From Hyphomonadaceae bacterium (GTDB taxonomy: Bacteria > Pseudomonadota > Alphaproteobacteria > Caulobacterales > Aquidulcibacteraceae): a stretch of 64,000 nucleotides of DNA. The translations under genes were made by a program, and so were the position numbers. The DNA lies in assembly GCA_019636095.1 (NCBI GenBank), contig JAHBYF010000005.1:62001-126000 (forward strand), read 5' to 3'. The notes below the pieces were generated by a model. That model ran no database searches, was not told where the DNA came from, and was given only the letters and a program-made list of their open reading frames with translations. Shown piece by piece: positions 25,824 to 35,132 of this stretch (the first letter of the stretch is position 1; each line of letters opens with the position of its first letter).

Positions 25824-26474
25824 ATGGCCGACAAACTGCTCGTCCGGGCCGGCGACGTGATCGACGTGCAGCTGACGTCCGAGACTGTCGTCATCGAGGG
25901 GGCGGATCGCCGCCACGTCGAGCCGGGTCACATCACTAACCGCATGCGTCTGTTCGTGAAGCTCACGGACGGGACGGAGCAGAAGTTTGATTTCGAAGAC
26001 ACCGAGCTTGGCGTGCGCGAGACGCAGCGCGTGGTGATTGTGCGCGGGCAGGGCAAGGGCAAGCTCGACCGCGGGCCGTACAATATCGTGCTGTTCAATG
26101 TGTCGAGCGGCGAGTGCGGTGAGTTCGAAAACGGTTTGCGCGCGTTCCTAGGGCACAAGCCGTTCTTTGGGCCGCTATGGAAAGCAGCGGTTATTTCGAT
26201 CGCTGTGGCGGTGATCTTCTGGCTGATCTCGAATTTCGAGACACGTCACGGCGAGGGCGGCACGGGATCGATGTGGCTCGCGGTGATGTTCGCGTTCTTG
26301 ACCTATCCCGTGTGGTGGTGGCTCTGCCGCACCTGGGATCGTATCACTGAGCGCATGCGGTATCGGGCGGCGAAGAAGAAGTTCTTGAGCGAGATGAGCG
26401 CGCGAGCGAACACATACGCTGTGACGGCGCCGCCCGCAGGCCAGCCTGAAACTTCACAAGGCAGCCCAGCGTAG
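25824..26474 (+). CDS. Hypothetical two-helix membrane protein
   Basis: The 216-residue protein starts with a beta-rich soluble domain (MADKLLVRAGDVIDVQLTSE, then DGTEQKFDFEDTELGVRETQRV) that looks like a ligand-binding or PH-like sandwich. Two transmembrane helices follow near residues 118-137 and 152-170, then a basic tail. A GGAGGGGAAACG stretch precedes the ATG. No family recognised; the N-terminal domain would face the cytosol if the positive-inside rule holds. Confidence 0.65.
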   Translation: MADKLLVRAGDVIDVQLTSETVVIEGADRRHVEPGHITNRMRLFVKLTDGTEQKFDFEDTELGVRETQRVVIVRGQGKGKLDRGPYNIVLFNVSSGECGEFENGLRAFLGHKPFFGPLWKAAVISIAVAVIFWLISNFETRHGEGGTGSMWLAVMFAFLTYPVWWWLCRTWDRITERMRYRAAKKKFLSEMSARANTYAVTAPPAGQPETSQGSPA

Positions 26475-26518
26475 GAAGTGCAGCGACCACTTGTTGGAAG
26501 CGATCGCTGCTCTCTTGC

Positions 26519-27280
26519 CTATTGCAGACCGAAGAAGTGCTCGAGCACCGATGGCGCTGAGTTGCGGAAGCCGGCGCTATCGCGTTCACGCAGCGTGCCG
26601 CCGAAATTCCAACGTCCGCCGATCGTAAAACCGTCAGACTGGATGGCGGAGATGTCGTTGAATTCCCAATGCTGCCAGCTGGCCTGCACTGAGAACGGCG
26701 CACTGCCGAACTGATATTCAGCGTCAATGCTGTAGTTCGTGGTGTCTTCTGAGCTGAAGCCGTTGTCGACGGAGCCGAAGCCGTACGATGCGCCAATCAC
26801 GAAGTTATCGGTGACGTAGAAGTCGCCGTTCAGGTCGACGTTATCGTAATCGAGGCTTGGGCTCACAATGCCGTCGGCGTCGCCCCAGATGGCGCTCGCG
26901 CCGAGAACGAATTGACCGAAATTGTATTGGCCTTCGACGCCCCAGTGCGTGGCTTTCGGTTTGATGCCGCCAACGTCGATCGTCGAGGTTCCGAACAGGC
27001 CGCCAACGCGCCAAGCGTCGGAGCCGAAGAAGAGGTGACCGTTAAAGCGCCAGCCAAGCTCGCTGTCGCCGCCGAAGTCATACGAGCCGATGTTGCCATC
27101 GACTTGCGCACCAATGTGGTCGCTGAAGGCAAACGCACTAGCGCCTTCGACGGCCCATACGTCGGTGTCGACATCATCATCGCTCGAATAGGAGAGGCCG
27201 ACATGGCCGGTTTGAGCCAAAGCTGGCGTCGCCGCGAAGGCGAGCGCAATCACGCTCAAAGCTGAGAGCTTCTTGATCAT
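26519..27280 (-). CDS. Putative outer-membrane beta-barrel protein
   Basis: A 253-residue exported protein: signal peptide MIKKLSALSVIALAFAATPALAQ (cleavage near residue 23), then repeated amphipathic beta strands with Gly/Asp turns (HVGLSYSSDDDVD, WGVEGQYNFGQFVLGASA, FVIGASYGFGSV, IGGRWNFGGTL). The alternating pattern and aromatic-ended strands suggest a small outer-membrane barrel of about 10-12 strands. The ATG at 27280 has AGAGG nine bases upstream; an ATG three codons earlier has the same site abutting it. Substrate unknown. Confidence 0.7.
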   Translation of the reverse strand: MIKKLSALSVIALAFAATPALAQTGHVGLSYSSDDDVDTDVWAVEGASAFAFSDHIGAQVDGNIGSYDFGGDSELGWRFNGHLFFGSDAWRVGGLFGTSTIDVGGIKPKATHWGVEGQYNFGQFVLGASAIWGDADGIVSPSLDYDNVDLNGDFYVTDNFVIGASYGFGSVDNGFSSEDTTNYSIDAEYQFGSAPFSVQASWQHWEFNDISAIQSDGFTIGGRWNFGGTLRERDSAGFRNSAPSVLEHFFGLQ

Positions 27281-27514
27281 CAAGTTCATCCTCTTTGCCG
27301 AAAAGTGTCCCGCGCACTCGCCCTACTGGCTACAGAGGGTCGGGTCGGCGTCAAAGCCCTCGCAACGAAGAAGCCGGGGAGCGAGGCGGCGGCGCCACAT
27401 GTCGCTTGATGGAAGTTTTGTTCGGCGGCGCGGGAGGCGAACGGCCCGGTTGCGGCGCCTCTCTGCGGGTTTTCCTTTGCGAGCGGCGCGTCTCCGGTCA
27501 AATGTAGAACCGAA

Positions 27515-28042
27515 ATGAACGTCCTCGACCATCCGCTCTTTACGGCGCGCCTTCGTTTGGAACCGGTAACCCCGGAAATGGCCGATGCCGCGCGCGTCGG
27601 CGCGAATGCGTTTGCCCACGTGATCGGCGCGGATGCCCCAGAAGATTGGTGCGCCGCGAGCCTTGGGCTGGTGGCGCGCTCTATCTCAAATGTTGGCAAT
27701 GCGCCCGCGCCGACCCGTGCGATCGCGATCCATCGCCAAGAGGGCGTCGTCATCGGCGACGTGCGCTTCGAGCCCTCAACGCGCTCACAAAGCGAATTTG
27801 AGATCGGCTACGGCATTGCGCGCAGCCGCCGCCGCCAGGGCTATGCGGTCGAGGCGGTCAACGGCGTGATCGACTGGTTGTTCGAGGACGCAGGTGCGGA
27901 AACCGTGCTTGCTGGCTGCGACGCACGGAACATTGCCTCGGTGAAAACATTGCGCCGCTTGGGCTTCTGGCTAGATTCCAATCCGGGCCAAACCTTCTGG
28001 TGGGTGCTCGCTCCAGACCTCCGTCCGCAGCACCGCGCTTGA
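27515..28042 (+). CDS. GNAT family N-acetyltransferase
   Basis: A 175-residue acetyltransferase of the RimJ/RimL-like type. Features are FTARLRLEPVTPEMADA at the start, IGDVRFEP, EIGYGIARSRRRQGYAVEAV (the acetyl-CoA pyrophosphate loop) and NIASVKTLRRLGF. It transfers acetyl groups to an amine of a protein or small molecule. The substrate is unknown. It is divergent from the outer-membrane protein gene. Confidence 0.85.
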   Translation: MNVLDHPLFTARLRLEPVTPEMADAARVGANAFAHVIGADAPEDWCAASLGLVARSISNVGNAPAPTRAIAIHRQEGVVIGDVRFEPSTRSQSEFEIGYGIARSRRRQGYAVEAVNGVIDWLFEDAGAETVLAGCDARNIASVKTLRRLGFWLDSNPGQTFWWVLAPDLRPQHRA

Positions 28043-28140
28043 TGGGCCGCCGCACGGCGTGCTTGTCTTCCCCATGAACCTTAGGCAAGGGTCGTGACCA
28101 ATCGCGCGAGGGCGCAACCAGATAAGACGGAGCAGGGGGA

Positions 28141-29904
28141 ATGAGCACAACGGAAACCGCCGGCGGCGGCGGCGAGAAGACTTGGTTTGGCCATCCGCGG
28201 CCACTTGCGCTTCTCTTCACGACCGAGGCTTGGGAGCGCTTCGGTTATTACGGTATGCGCGCACTGCTGATCCTTTATCTGGTTCAGCATTTCGTCTTCG
28301 CAGACCGCGTCGCCAACGGCCTCTATGGCGCATTCACCTCACTCGTTTATCTGACGCCGCTGATCGGCGGCTTCATCGCCGACCGTTATCTCGGCAACAA
28401 AAATTCCGTGAAGCTCGGCGCCATTCTGATGTCGGTGGGCTATCTCATGTTGGCCTTCTCTGGCGGTGAGAGAGCTGAGCCGTTCGTCACCATCAATGGT
28501 GCGCACTACGAAGTCGCAATCGACGACGCCGGCGCCCAGTACGTTGTCGACAACGGTCAGCAACTGCGCATTCAGGGTAACGAGGACAGTTCGATCACGC
28601 TGGTAGGCGGCCAAGGCGCGCTTGCGGGCAATATCGCGGCGACCGATTACAAGTTCGATGCTGAGCGCAATCCGCTAAACGTCATTCTGCTTTTTGTGTC
28701 GCTCGGCCTCGTTATCGTCGGCAACGGCTACTTCAAACCGAATATTTCGACGATCGTCGGCGAACTTTATTCGCAGACGGACCGCCGCCGCGACGCTGGC
28801 TTCACCATCTTTTACATGGGCATCAATTTGGGCTCGATTTTCTCGCAGCTCCTCGCGCCCTGGATTGCGGTCACTTACGGCTACATGTGGGGCTTTGCCC
28901 TAGCTGGTTTCGGCATGCTGCTTGCGGCTATCCGCTTTCAGATCGCGAGTGCATCGCTGAAGGATTACGGCAATCCGCCAGCTGACGCGCCGAAGCGTGG
29001 CTGGTTGATCCTCATTTGCTCGCTAGTGGCGGTGCCAGTGATTTGGTTCCTGATGGACAACGCCATGAAGGCCGCTGATGCGGGTAGCGCCCACGATGCA
29101 GCGGCAGGCGGCATTGTTGGTTTCATCATGGGCCAGCCGCTGCTCGGCCAGATCATGTTCGGGGTTTACATCCTCGCCATGGTCGGTCTGCCGATTTGGG
29201 CGCTGGCTGGGCTCGACAAGGATGCGCGCTCCAAGCTCATCGTGGCTGTGGTGCTATGCTTCTTCTCCGTCGTGTTCTGGACGCTGTTCGAACAAGCCGG
29301 TTCGTCTTTGACGCTTTTCGCCGAACGTAACACCGACCGCATGATCGGCAGTTACGAGATGCCGGCTGGCCAGGCGCAAGCCTTCAATCCGGTCTTCATC
29401 GTGGTCATGGCGCCGTTGTTCAGCTTGATGTGGAACTGGCTCGGTTCGCGAAAACTGGAGCCGTCTGTACCCTTCAAGTTCACGATCGCTTTGGCGCTGG
29501 TGGGCATCGGCTTCCTGGCGCTTGTCTTCGGCGCGCAATTCCACAACGCGCAATTCCAAGTCGCTCTGTTCTGGTTGGCGCTGGCCTATTTCATCCATTC
29601 GGTCGGTGAGCTTTGCATCTCGCCGGTTGGTCTTTCGATGATCACCAAACTCTCGCCGGCGAAGATGGTCGGCCTGATGATGGGCGTGTGGTTCATGTCG
29701 TCAGCGATGGCGCAATATGCCGGCGGCATCATCGCGCAATTCGCTTCCACAGAGACTGTCGGGGGCCAAGTGCTCAATCCGGAAGTCTCGCTGAACACCT
29801 ATCTCGGCGTCTTCCAGACCATCGGCATCGCCGGGCTCATTTGCGCTGGCGTACTGCTGCTGCTCTCGCCATTCCTGCAAAAGGGAATGGGCGGCGTCCG
29901 CTAA
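28141..29904 (+). CDS. POT/PTR family proton-dependent peptide transporter with a periplasmic insert
   Basis: The 587-residue protein has 12-14 transmembrane helices and the POT signatures ERFGYYGMRALLILYL (E1XXE2RFXYY-type) and GNGYFKPNISTIVGELY. It imports di- and tripeptides with protons. Between helix 3 and helix 4, residues about 109-178 form an extra soluble segment (VTINGAHYEVAIDD...SSITLVGG) absent from the canonical transporters. The gene is followed by a strong terminator and appears monocistronic. Confidence 0.9.
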   Translation: MSTTETAGGGGEKTWFGHPRPLALLFTTEAWERFGYYGMRALLILYLVQHFVFADRVANGLYGAFTSLVYLTPLIGGFIADRYLGNKNSVKLGAILMSVGYLMLAFSGGERAEPFVTINGAHYEVAIDDAGAQYVVDNGQQLRIQGNEDSSITLVGGQGALAGNIAATDYKFDAERNPLNVILLFVSLGLVIVGNGYFKPNISTIVGELYSQTDRRRDAGFTIFYMGINLGSIFSQLLAPWIAVTYGYMWGFALAGFGMLLAAIRFQIASASLKDYGNPPADAPKRGWLILICSLVAVPVIWFLMDNAMKAADAGSAHDAAAGGIVGFIMGQPLLGQIMFGVYILAMVGLPIWALAGLDKDARSKLIVAVVLCFFSVVFWTLFEQAGSSLTLFAERNTDRMIGSYEMPAGQAQAFNPVFIVVMAPLFSLMWNWLGSRKLEPSVPFKFTIALALVGIGFLALVFGAQFHNAQFQVALFWLALAYFIHSVGELCISPVGLSMITKLSPAKMVGLMMGVWFMSSAMAQYAGGIIAQFASTETVGGQVLNPEVSLNTYLGVFQTIGIAGLICAGVLLLLSPFLQKGMGGVR

Positions 29905-29934
29905 GGCGAAATCAAAAATACAATAAAAACAAAC

Positions 29935-29970
29935 ACTCACCGGCCATGCGTGGCCGGTGAGTAACTTTTT
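29935..29970 (+). terminator. Rho-independent terminator of the peptide transporter gene
   Basis: A perfect 12-bp stem (ACTCACCGGCCA at 29935-29946 with its complement at 29951-29962) encloses a TGCG loop and is followed by AACTTTTT. It lies 30 bp after the transporter stop. Confidence 0.95.
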
Positions 29971-30034
29971 CGGGTAGTTTCGCCCCGTGCAGCGTCAAGG
30001 CGTTGCGCGGGGATTATTTTCCAGGCTCACTAGA

Positions 30035-30110
30035 GGCCGGGCGGGAGAGAAGCCTCCCACCGGCCCTTCACCATTTAGGCGAGCTTCGCCGTAATCCGGT
30101 GCGGGTCCGG
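30035..30110 (+). ncRNA. Unassigned structured leader ahead of the VirD4-like gene
   Basis: Between the terminator and the VirD4-like start lie three successive hairpins: a long one at 30035-30065 (GGCCGG/CCGGCC plus GGGAG/CTCCC), a short one at 30078-30090 (GGCGA/TCGCC) and one at 30096-30110 (CCGG/CCGG). No T-run follows, so it reads through. It could be a 5' leader regulating the downstream gene or a small RNA. I could not match it to a known riboswitch. Confidence 0.35.
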
Positions 30111-30173
30111 CCCACATTGATGTTTACGATTGATTCACGGTCGCGCTCCCAGGCGGCCGCGAAGGAGGTGTCC

Positions 30174-31556
30174 ATGACCAGGCCGCGCACGACCCGCTCC
30201 AGGAAGAAGCCCGCCGAGGCTTCGGGGCAGGGATTGCGCCCGGAAGTCATGGACTTGCTGCTGGGCTGGCAATCCGACCACGGCCGCCGCGAGCCGATGG
30301 GCTTTAGCGCCCCCCGCGAGGCAGACGCCTCGATTGAGGGCGAAGTCCCTGTGGTATTCGGCGAAGACCGGCACTTGCTGACGATCGCGCCGACGGGCGC
30401 CGGCAAGGGCCGGGGCGTCATTATCCCGAACCTGCTCCGCTTCGAAGGCTCGGTGATCGTTATCGACCCCAAGGGCGAGACCTGGAACGTGACCGCTCGC
30501 CGCCGCAAGGAGATGGGCCAGGAAGTCCGTCTGCTCGATCCGTTTGGCGCCGTGTCGAAGCGCACCGACGCGCTGAACCCGTTCGATTTGTTCAATCGTC
30601 CCGGCGCGCTGCTGGATGCGGACGCCGAGATGTTGTCCTCGCTGTTGGCGGGCGACGTGGGTTTCCACAAGGAGCCCTTCTGGGACAATTGGGGCCGTTC
30701 GCTGATGGCGGGCGTGATCGCGGCCGTGGCGGAGACCTCACCGAAAACTGAGCGCCACTTCGGTAAGGTGCGCGAAATTCTGATGAGCGACGACGCGGTG
30801 TATAATCTCGCCGCGCTGATCGAGGGGCACGAGAACCTTAACCGGCTGTCGAAGCAAAACATCAGCTCGTTCCTACCGATCACCGAGCAAACGCGCTCAG
30901 GCATTCTCTCCACCGCCCAGAGCTATCTCAAAGTTGTGAACTCGGATTCGGCGCTGCGTTCGCTGTCGAAGTCGACGATCTCGCTCGATGCGGTCCGCCG
31001 CGGCGATCCGATGACGATCTACATCGTCATTCCACCGGATAAGCTGGAGAGCCACGGTGCGTTGCTGCGCCTGTGGGTCGGCGCGCTGATGCTTACGGTC
31101 ATGGGCCGCAAACGCCGCCCGAAGCGCTCGACGCTGTTCCTGCTGGATGAGTGCGCACAGCTCGGTGAATTCGGGCCGCTGCGCCAATCGATGACGCTCT
31201 TGCGCGGCTACGGCCTGCAGGTGTGGCCATTCTTCCAGGATTTGTCGCAACTGCAGCGGCTCTACCCGAAGGACTGGCGCACGATTTTCAACAATGCCGG
31301 TGTCTTCCAGCTCTTCGGCGTCGCCAACCATCTGATGGCGAAAGAGAGTTCAGATCTGATCGGCGACATCGATGCGGACAAATTGCGCGCGATGACGAAA
31401 GAACAGCAGATCATCTCGATCTCCAACCAGAAGGCCGTCAGCGCGCGCCTGCCTGATTATCTGATGGATGCACCGTTCGCCGGACAATTCGATCCGAACC
31501 CGATGTTCGAGACCGATGACACGCCGACCAAACGGCGGCCCTCGCGGGCGCGTTAG
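30174..31556 (+). CDS. VirD4/TraG-type coupling ATPase, stand-alone
   Basis: A 460-residue ATPase of the type IV secretion coupling protein family. Walker A is APTGAGKGRG, followed by VIVIDPKGETW; the C-terminal part has LFLLDECAQLGEFGPL (Walker B) and the VWPFFQDLSQLQRLYP segment typical of VirD4/TraG. The usual N-terminal transmembrane pair is missing, so it should be soluble. No relaxase, VirB or mating-pair genes are nearby. A strong AAGGAGGTG site precedes the ATG. The N-terminus is basic (TRPRTTRSRKK), perhaps for nucleic acid or membrane contact. Confidence 0.85.
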   Translation: MTRPRTTRSRKKPAEASGQGLRPEVMDLLLGWQSDHGRREPMGFSAPREADASIEGEVPVVFGEDRHLLTIAPTGAGKGRGVIIPNLLRFEGSVIVIDPKGETWNVTARRRKEMGQEVRLLDPFGAVSKRTDALNPFDLFNRPGALLDADAEMLSSLLAGDVGFHKEPFWDNWGRSLMAGVIAAVAETSPKTERHFGKVREILMSDDAVYNLAALIEGHENLNRLSKQNISSFLPITEQTRSGILSTAQSYLKVVNSDSALRSLSKSTISLDAVRRGDPMTIYIVIPPDKLESHGALLRLWVGALMLTVMGRKRRPKRSTLFLLDECAQLGEFGPLRQSMTLLRGYGLQVWPFFQDLSQLQRLYPKDWRTIFNNAGVFQLFGVANHLMAKESSDLIGDIDADKLRAMTKEQQIISISNQKAVSARLPDYLMDAPFAGQFDPNPMFETDDTPTKRRPSRAR

Positions 31557-31557
31557 C

Positions 31558-31645
31558 TCCCGCCTTCGACAGGCTCAGGCTGACGCCTTTGGGAAAGTTG
31601 ACTGCGTTTGTGGAGTTGGCGTCACGCGGAGCTTGCCGAAGCTCC
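31558..31645. repeat. Imperfect inverted repeat between virD4-like and smc
   Basis: Sequence with the widespread CTTCGACAGGCTCAG core is followed, about 50 bp on, by its partial complement near GAGCTTGCCGAAG. It lies between two convergent genes. A related CTGAGCTTGTCGAAGGG core occurs at 42703-42719. Confidence 0.55.
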
Positions 31646-31658
31646 ACGCTACGCGCGC

Positions 31659-34600
31659 CTATTCCGCCGCCAGCGCTTGAGCGCGACCTAGGTCAACGCT
31701 GACGAGTTGTGACACGCCTTGCTCTTGCATGGTCACGCCATAGAGGCGGTCCATGCGCGACATCGTCACCGGGTTGTGGGTGATGACGATGAAGCGCGTG
31801 GTGGTGAGGCGCTTCATCTCTTCAAGCATGCGGCAGAAGCGATCGACGTTCGCGTCGTCGAGCGGCGCGTCGACTTCGTCTAGCACGCAGAGCGGGGCGG
31901 GGTTGGCCAAGAACACCGCGAAAATAAGTGCGGTGGCCGTCAGCGCCTGCTCACCGCCGGACATGAGCGAGAGGTTGGTCAGGCGTTTGCCGGGCGGCTC
32001 GGCGAAGATTTCGAGGCCGGCTTCGAGCGGGTCATCGCTTTCGGTGAGCTTCAGATTGGCGCGGCCGCCTTCGAAGAGCGTCGCGAACAATTGCGCGAAG
32101 TGTGCGTCGACTTCTTCAAAGGCGCGCAGCAGGCGCTGGCGGCCCTCGTTGTTGAGCGTGGTGATGGCGCGGCGCAATTTGGCGACAGCTTGCGCGACGT
32201 CCTCTTTTTCGCGCGCCAACGTGTCGATGCGCTCTTGCGCGTCGGCCAACTCTTCTTGCGCGCGCAAGTTCACCGGGCCCGCGGCTTCGCGTTCGGCCTT
32301 CAGGCGTTCGAGACGGCGCTCCACTTCGTTGATGGGCGCAGATCCCAGGGCGGCGCTTAGCAGACCGCCGGCAAGATCGGCGAGCTTTTCCGGCGCCACA
32401 CCGGCTTGTTCATGCGCGGCCGTGGCGATATCGGCGACGCGGGCGGCGTTGGCTTGGGTGTGGGCTTCAGCGCTGGCGCGCCGCTCGCGGGCGTCCGCGT
32501 GCGCCTGTTCGAGCGAGCGAGCGCGATCGCCAGCGACGCGCGCTGCCGTTTCGGCTTCGGCGACTTTGTCACTGGCTTGCGCGCGGCGCTGCTCGGCGGC
32601 GCCGGCCTCATCCATCAAGGCTTCGAGTTTGGCGCGGGCTGTCTGAGGCGCGGCCATTGCCGCGCCACGGCGCGTCTCGATGTCATTCAACTCCTTCGCT
32701 AGTGACTTGAGGCGCGCGTCGGCGCTGTCGATGCGCGCACGCCATTGCATGGTCTCGGCCTCGACGGCTTTGCGACGGGCGTCGCGCTGGGCCTTGTCGC
32801 GGACAATACTTTGTGTCGCCGCTGCCGCTTCAGCGGCTGCGAGGCGGGTGGAGTCGACCTCGGCGCGAGCTGCTGTCATCGCGGCGTCATCGACTTTCGA
32901 CGGCGCTTCGCCCGCGGCGCCTTGTGCGGCGCCCAGAGCTGCGCGGGCTTCGCCAAATTCGACGTCGAGAGCGTCGCTCTGCATTTTCAAATCCGCCGCG
33001 CGTTCGGTGATGCGCGCGTGTTCGGCTGCGAGGCGCTCAGCCTCACGGCTTGCGCTTGCTTCTGCTGTGGCGAGCTTTGGAGTGTCGGAGCGAAGCGTGC
33101 GCGCTTTGGCGTCCTGCGCCTGGCGCGCGGCTTTTGCCGCCTCCCATTTCGTTTTCGCTTCAGCCGCGGCTTGCTTCGCCTCTTCGAGTTCGGTGCGCGC
33201 AGCGGCGAGGCGGTTCTTGTGTTCAAGCCGAACGGCGGCGGGCTGCGGGGCGTCTGCGCGGCGAACGAAACCGTCCCAGCGCCAGAGGTCGCCTTCACGC
33301 GAGACGAGCCGGCCGCCCGGCGGCAATTGCTTCGAAAGTTGCGCACCGTCCTTCGCATCGACGACGCCAGTCAACGCCAGACGTGCGGCGAGTTGCGGCG
33401 GCGCCTTAACAAAGCGCGTCAATGACTGGGCGGAGGCGGGGAGCGTGGGCGCCGGGAGGTCAGCGCCGCCCCAGCACGCGGGCGCTTCGGCGTTGGTGGA
33501 CGCGTCGATGTCGTCGCCGAGTGCTGCGGCGAGCGCGCGCTCGTAGCCGGGCGCCACCTCGATCGAGGCGAGGACTGGCGGATACTTCGCGGCGTCGCGC
33601 GGCGCGAGCTTATCGAGCGCGCGGACTTCGGCGTCCAATTGCTGCACCGCCTTCTCGGCGGCGCGATGAGGCGCCAAGGCTGCTTCATCGGCGGCTTCAG
33701 CTTTTTTCAACGCAGCTTCGGCCTCGTTGAGCACGGCGCGGTGCTTGGCGTGGGCTTCGTACGCTGCGTCGGCGGTTGCACGGGCGGCTTTGGCGCGCGC
33801 TTCGATGTCGCCGCTCGCCGGCAATTCCTTCAGCTGCGCCTCAAGTGAACGCTTGCGCGCTTCAAGGCGTGCGACGCGCTCGCGGGCGCCAGTAGCGGCG
33901 TCGGTCAGCGCTTGTGTGCGCGCCTTTGCTGCGGCTGCGGCTGCTGCCAGTCCTTCGAGTTCCGCTTCCGCCTTGGCGCGTTTCGCGACCGTTGCGGCCT
34001 CTAGCTCTTGGGCCGCCTTTAGCGCCGCTTGCGACGCGTCGGCATTGCTCGGCCCCAGCGCGGCGGACTCTTCGGTGAGCCGCGAGAGCGAAGCTTGTGC
34101 GTCTTGTTTCAGTGCGTCGAGGCGTTCGCTCTCGTCACGATTGCGAAGAGCGTCAGCGTCGCAGCGCTCGATGACGCTTTGCGCTTCAGCAAGGTCGCGC
34201 TCCAGGCCGACACGGACGCCTTCCAGGCGCCGTAGCACTGCAGCGGCGATCGTTTCTTGTTCGCGCAGCGGGGCTAGGCCTTCGCGCGCTTGTTCGGCTA
34301 CGCGCTCGGCGGCGCTTGCCTCGCTTGCAGCTTGCGCGACGGCGCGTTCGGCTTCGCGCAGATGGGCTTGCGCTTCGGCTTCGCGCTCGCGCGCTTCGCT
34401 CCAGCGGCGGTGAAGCAGCAACGCTTCGGTTTCGCGCAGCGTCTGCGCCAAACCGCGATAACGCTCGGCTTGGCGCGCTTGCTTCTTCAAGCTGGCGGCT
34501 TGGCCCTCAATCTCGGCCAGCACTTCGTCGAGACGCGTGAGGTTGGCTTCCGCGGCTTTGAGTTTCAGATCGGCTTCGTGGCGGCGGGCGTGGAGCCCGG

Positions 34601-35111
34601 CAATGCCGGCGGCGTCTTCAAGGATGCGGCGGCGGTTCTGCGGCTTTGCCGAGATGAGTTCGCTGATCTGACCTTGGCGGACGAGGGCAGGCGAGTTGGC
34701 GCCGGTGGCGGCGTCGGCAAACAGCAGCTGCACATCCTTGGCGCGCACTTCCTTGCCGTTGATGCGATAGGTTGAGCCAAGCTCGCGGCGGATGCGCCGG
34801 GTGATTTCGAGGACGTCTTCGTTTTGAAAGGGCGCCGGCGCGCGGCCGCGCGCTTCGGTGACAAGGAGGGTGACTTCCGCGAATTCGCGCGAGGGACGCC
34901 CGGCGGCGCCCGAGAAGATCACGTCGTCCATGTCGGAGGCGCGCATGGATTTGGCGCTGGTCGCGCCCATCACCCAACGCACAGCTTCCAAGAGATTGGA
35001 TTTGCCGCAGCCGTTCGGACCGACGACGCCGGTTAGACCCTGTTCGATCGGCGCGCGCGCGGGATCGACAAAGCTCTTGAAGCCAAGGAGGCGCAGCTCT
35101 GTGATTTGCAC
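31659..35111 (-). CDS. smc: Chromosome segregation ATPase SMC
   Basis: The 1150-residue SMC protein organises and segregates the chromosome with ScpA and ScpB. The N-terminal head has Walker A GPNGCGKSN (residues 32-40) and SGAAGRPSREFAEV. Two long Ala/Glu-rich coiled coils flank a hinge near residues 500-620, and the C-terminal head carries signature LSLMSGGEQALTA and Walker B LCVLDEVDAPLDD. Start is GTG. The coiled coils are unusually Ala-rich, as in other high-GC alphaproteobacteria. A DsbA-like gene lies just upstream. Confidence 0.95.
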   Translation of the reverse strand: MQITELRLLGFKSFVDPARAPIEQGLTGVVGPNGCGKSNLLEAVRWVMGATSAKSMRASDMDDVIFSGAAGRPSREFAEVTLLVTEARGRAPAPFQNEDVLEITRRIRRELGSTYRINGKEVRAKDVQLLFADAATGANSPALVRQGQISELISAKPQNRRRILEDAAGIAGLHARRHEADLKLKAAEANLTRLDEVLAEIEGQAASLKKQARQAERYRGLAQTLRETEALLLHRRWSEAREREAEAQAHLREAERAVAQAASEASAAERVAEQAREGLAPLREQETIAAAVLRRLEGVRVGLERDLAEAQSVIERCDADALRNRDESERLDALKQDAQASLSRLTEESAALGPSNADASQAALKAAQELEAATVAKRAKAEAELEGLAAAAAAAKARTQALTDAATGARERVARLEARKRSLEAQLKELPASGDIEARAKAARATADAAYEAHAKHRAVLNEAEAALKKAEAADEAALAPHRAAEKAVQQLDAEVRALDKLAPRDAAKYPPVLASIEVAPGYERALAAALGDDIDASTNAEAPACWGGADLPAPTLPASAQSLTRFVKAPPQLAARLALTGVVDAKDGAQLSKQLPPGGRLVSREGDLWRWDGFVRRADAPQPAAVRLEHKNRLAAARTELEEAKQAAAEAKTKWEAAKAARQAQDAKARTLRSDTPKLATAEASASREAERLAAEHARITERAADLKMQSDALDVEFGEARAALGAAQGAAGEAPSKVDDAAMTAARAEVDSTRLAAAEAAAATQSIVRDKAQRDARRKAVEAETMQWRARIDSADARLKSLAKELNDIETRRGAAMAAPQTARAKLEALMDEAGAAEQRRAQASDKVAEAETAARVAGDRARSLEQAHADARERRASAEAHTQANAARVADIATAAHEQAGVAPEKLADLAGGLLSAALGSAPINEVERRLERLKAEREAAGPVNLRAQEELADAQERIDTLAREKEDVAQAVAKLRRAITTLNNEGRQRLLRAFEEVDAHFAQLFATLFEGGRANLKLTESDDPLEAGLEIFAEPPGKRLTNLSLMSGGEQALTATALIFAVFLANPAPLCVLDEVDAPLDDANVDRFCRMLEEMKRLTTTRFIVITHNPVTMSRMDRLYGVTMQEQGVSQLVSVDLGRAQALAAE

Positions 35112-35132
35112 GGAAGCCGCGCCTCTCCCTTA

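Noticed and set aside
30090..30115. Cobalamin-riboswitch-like CCGGTG..TCCGG segment
   Set aside because: Only the short paired segment matches. The conserved GCCACTG and other core elements are missing, and the downstream gene is not B12-related.
30174..31556. VirD4-like gene as a marker of an integrative conjugative element
   Set aside because: No relaxase, integrase, VirB genes, tRNA target or direct repeats surround it, so a mobile element is not supported here.
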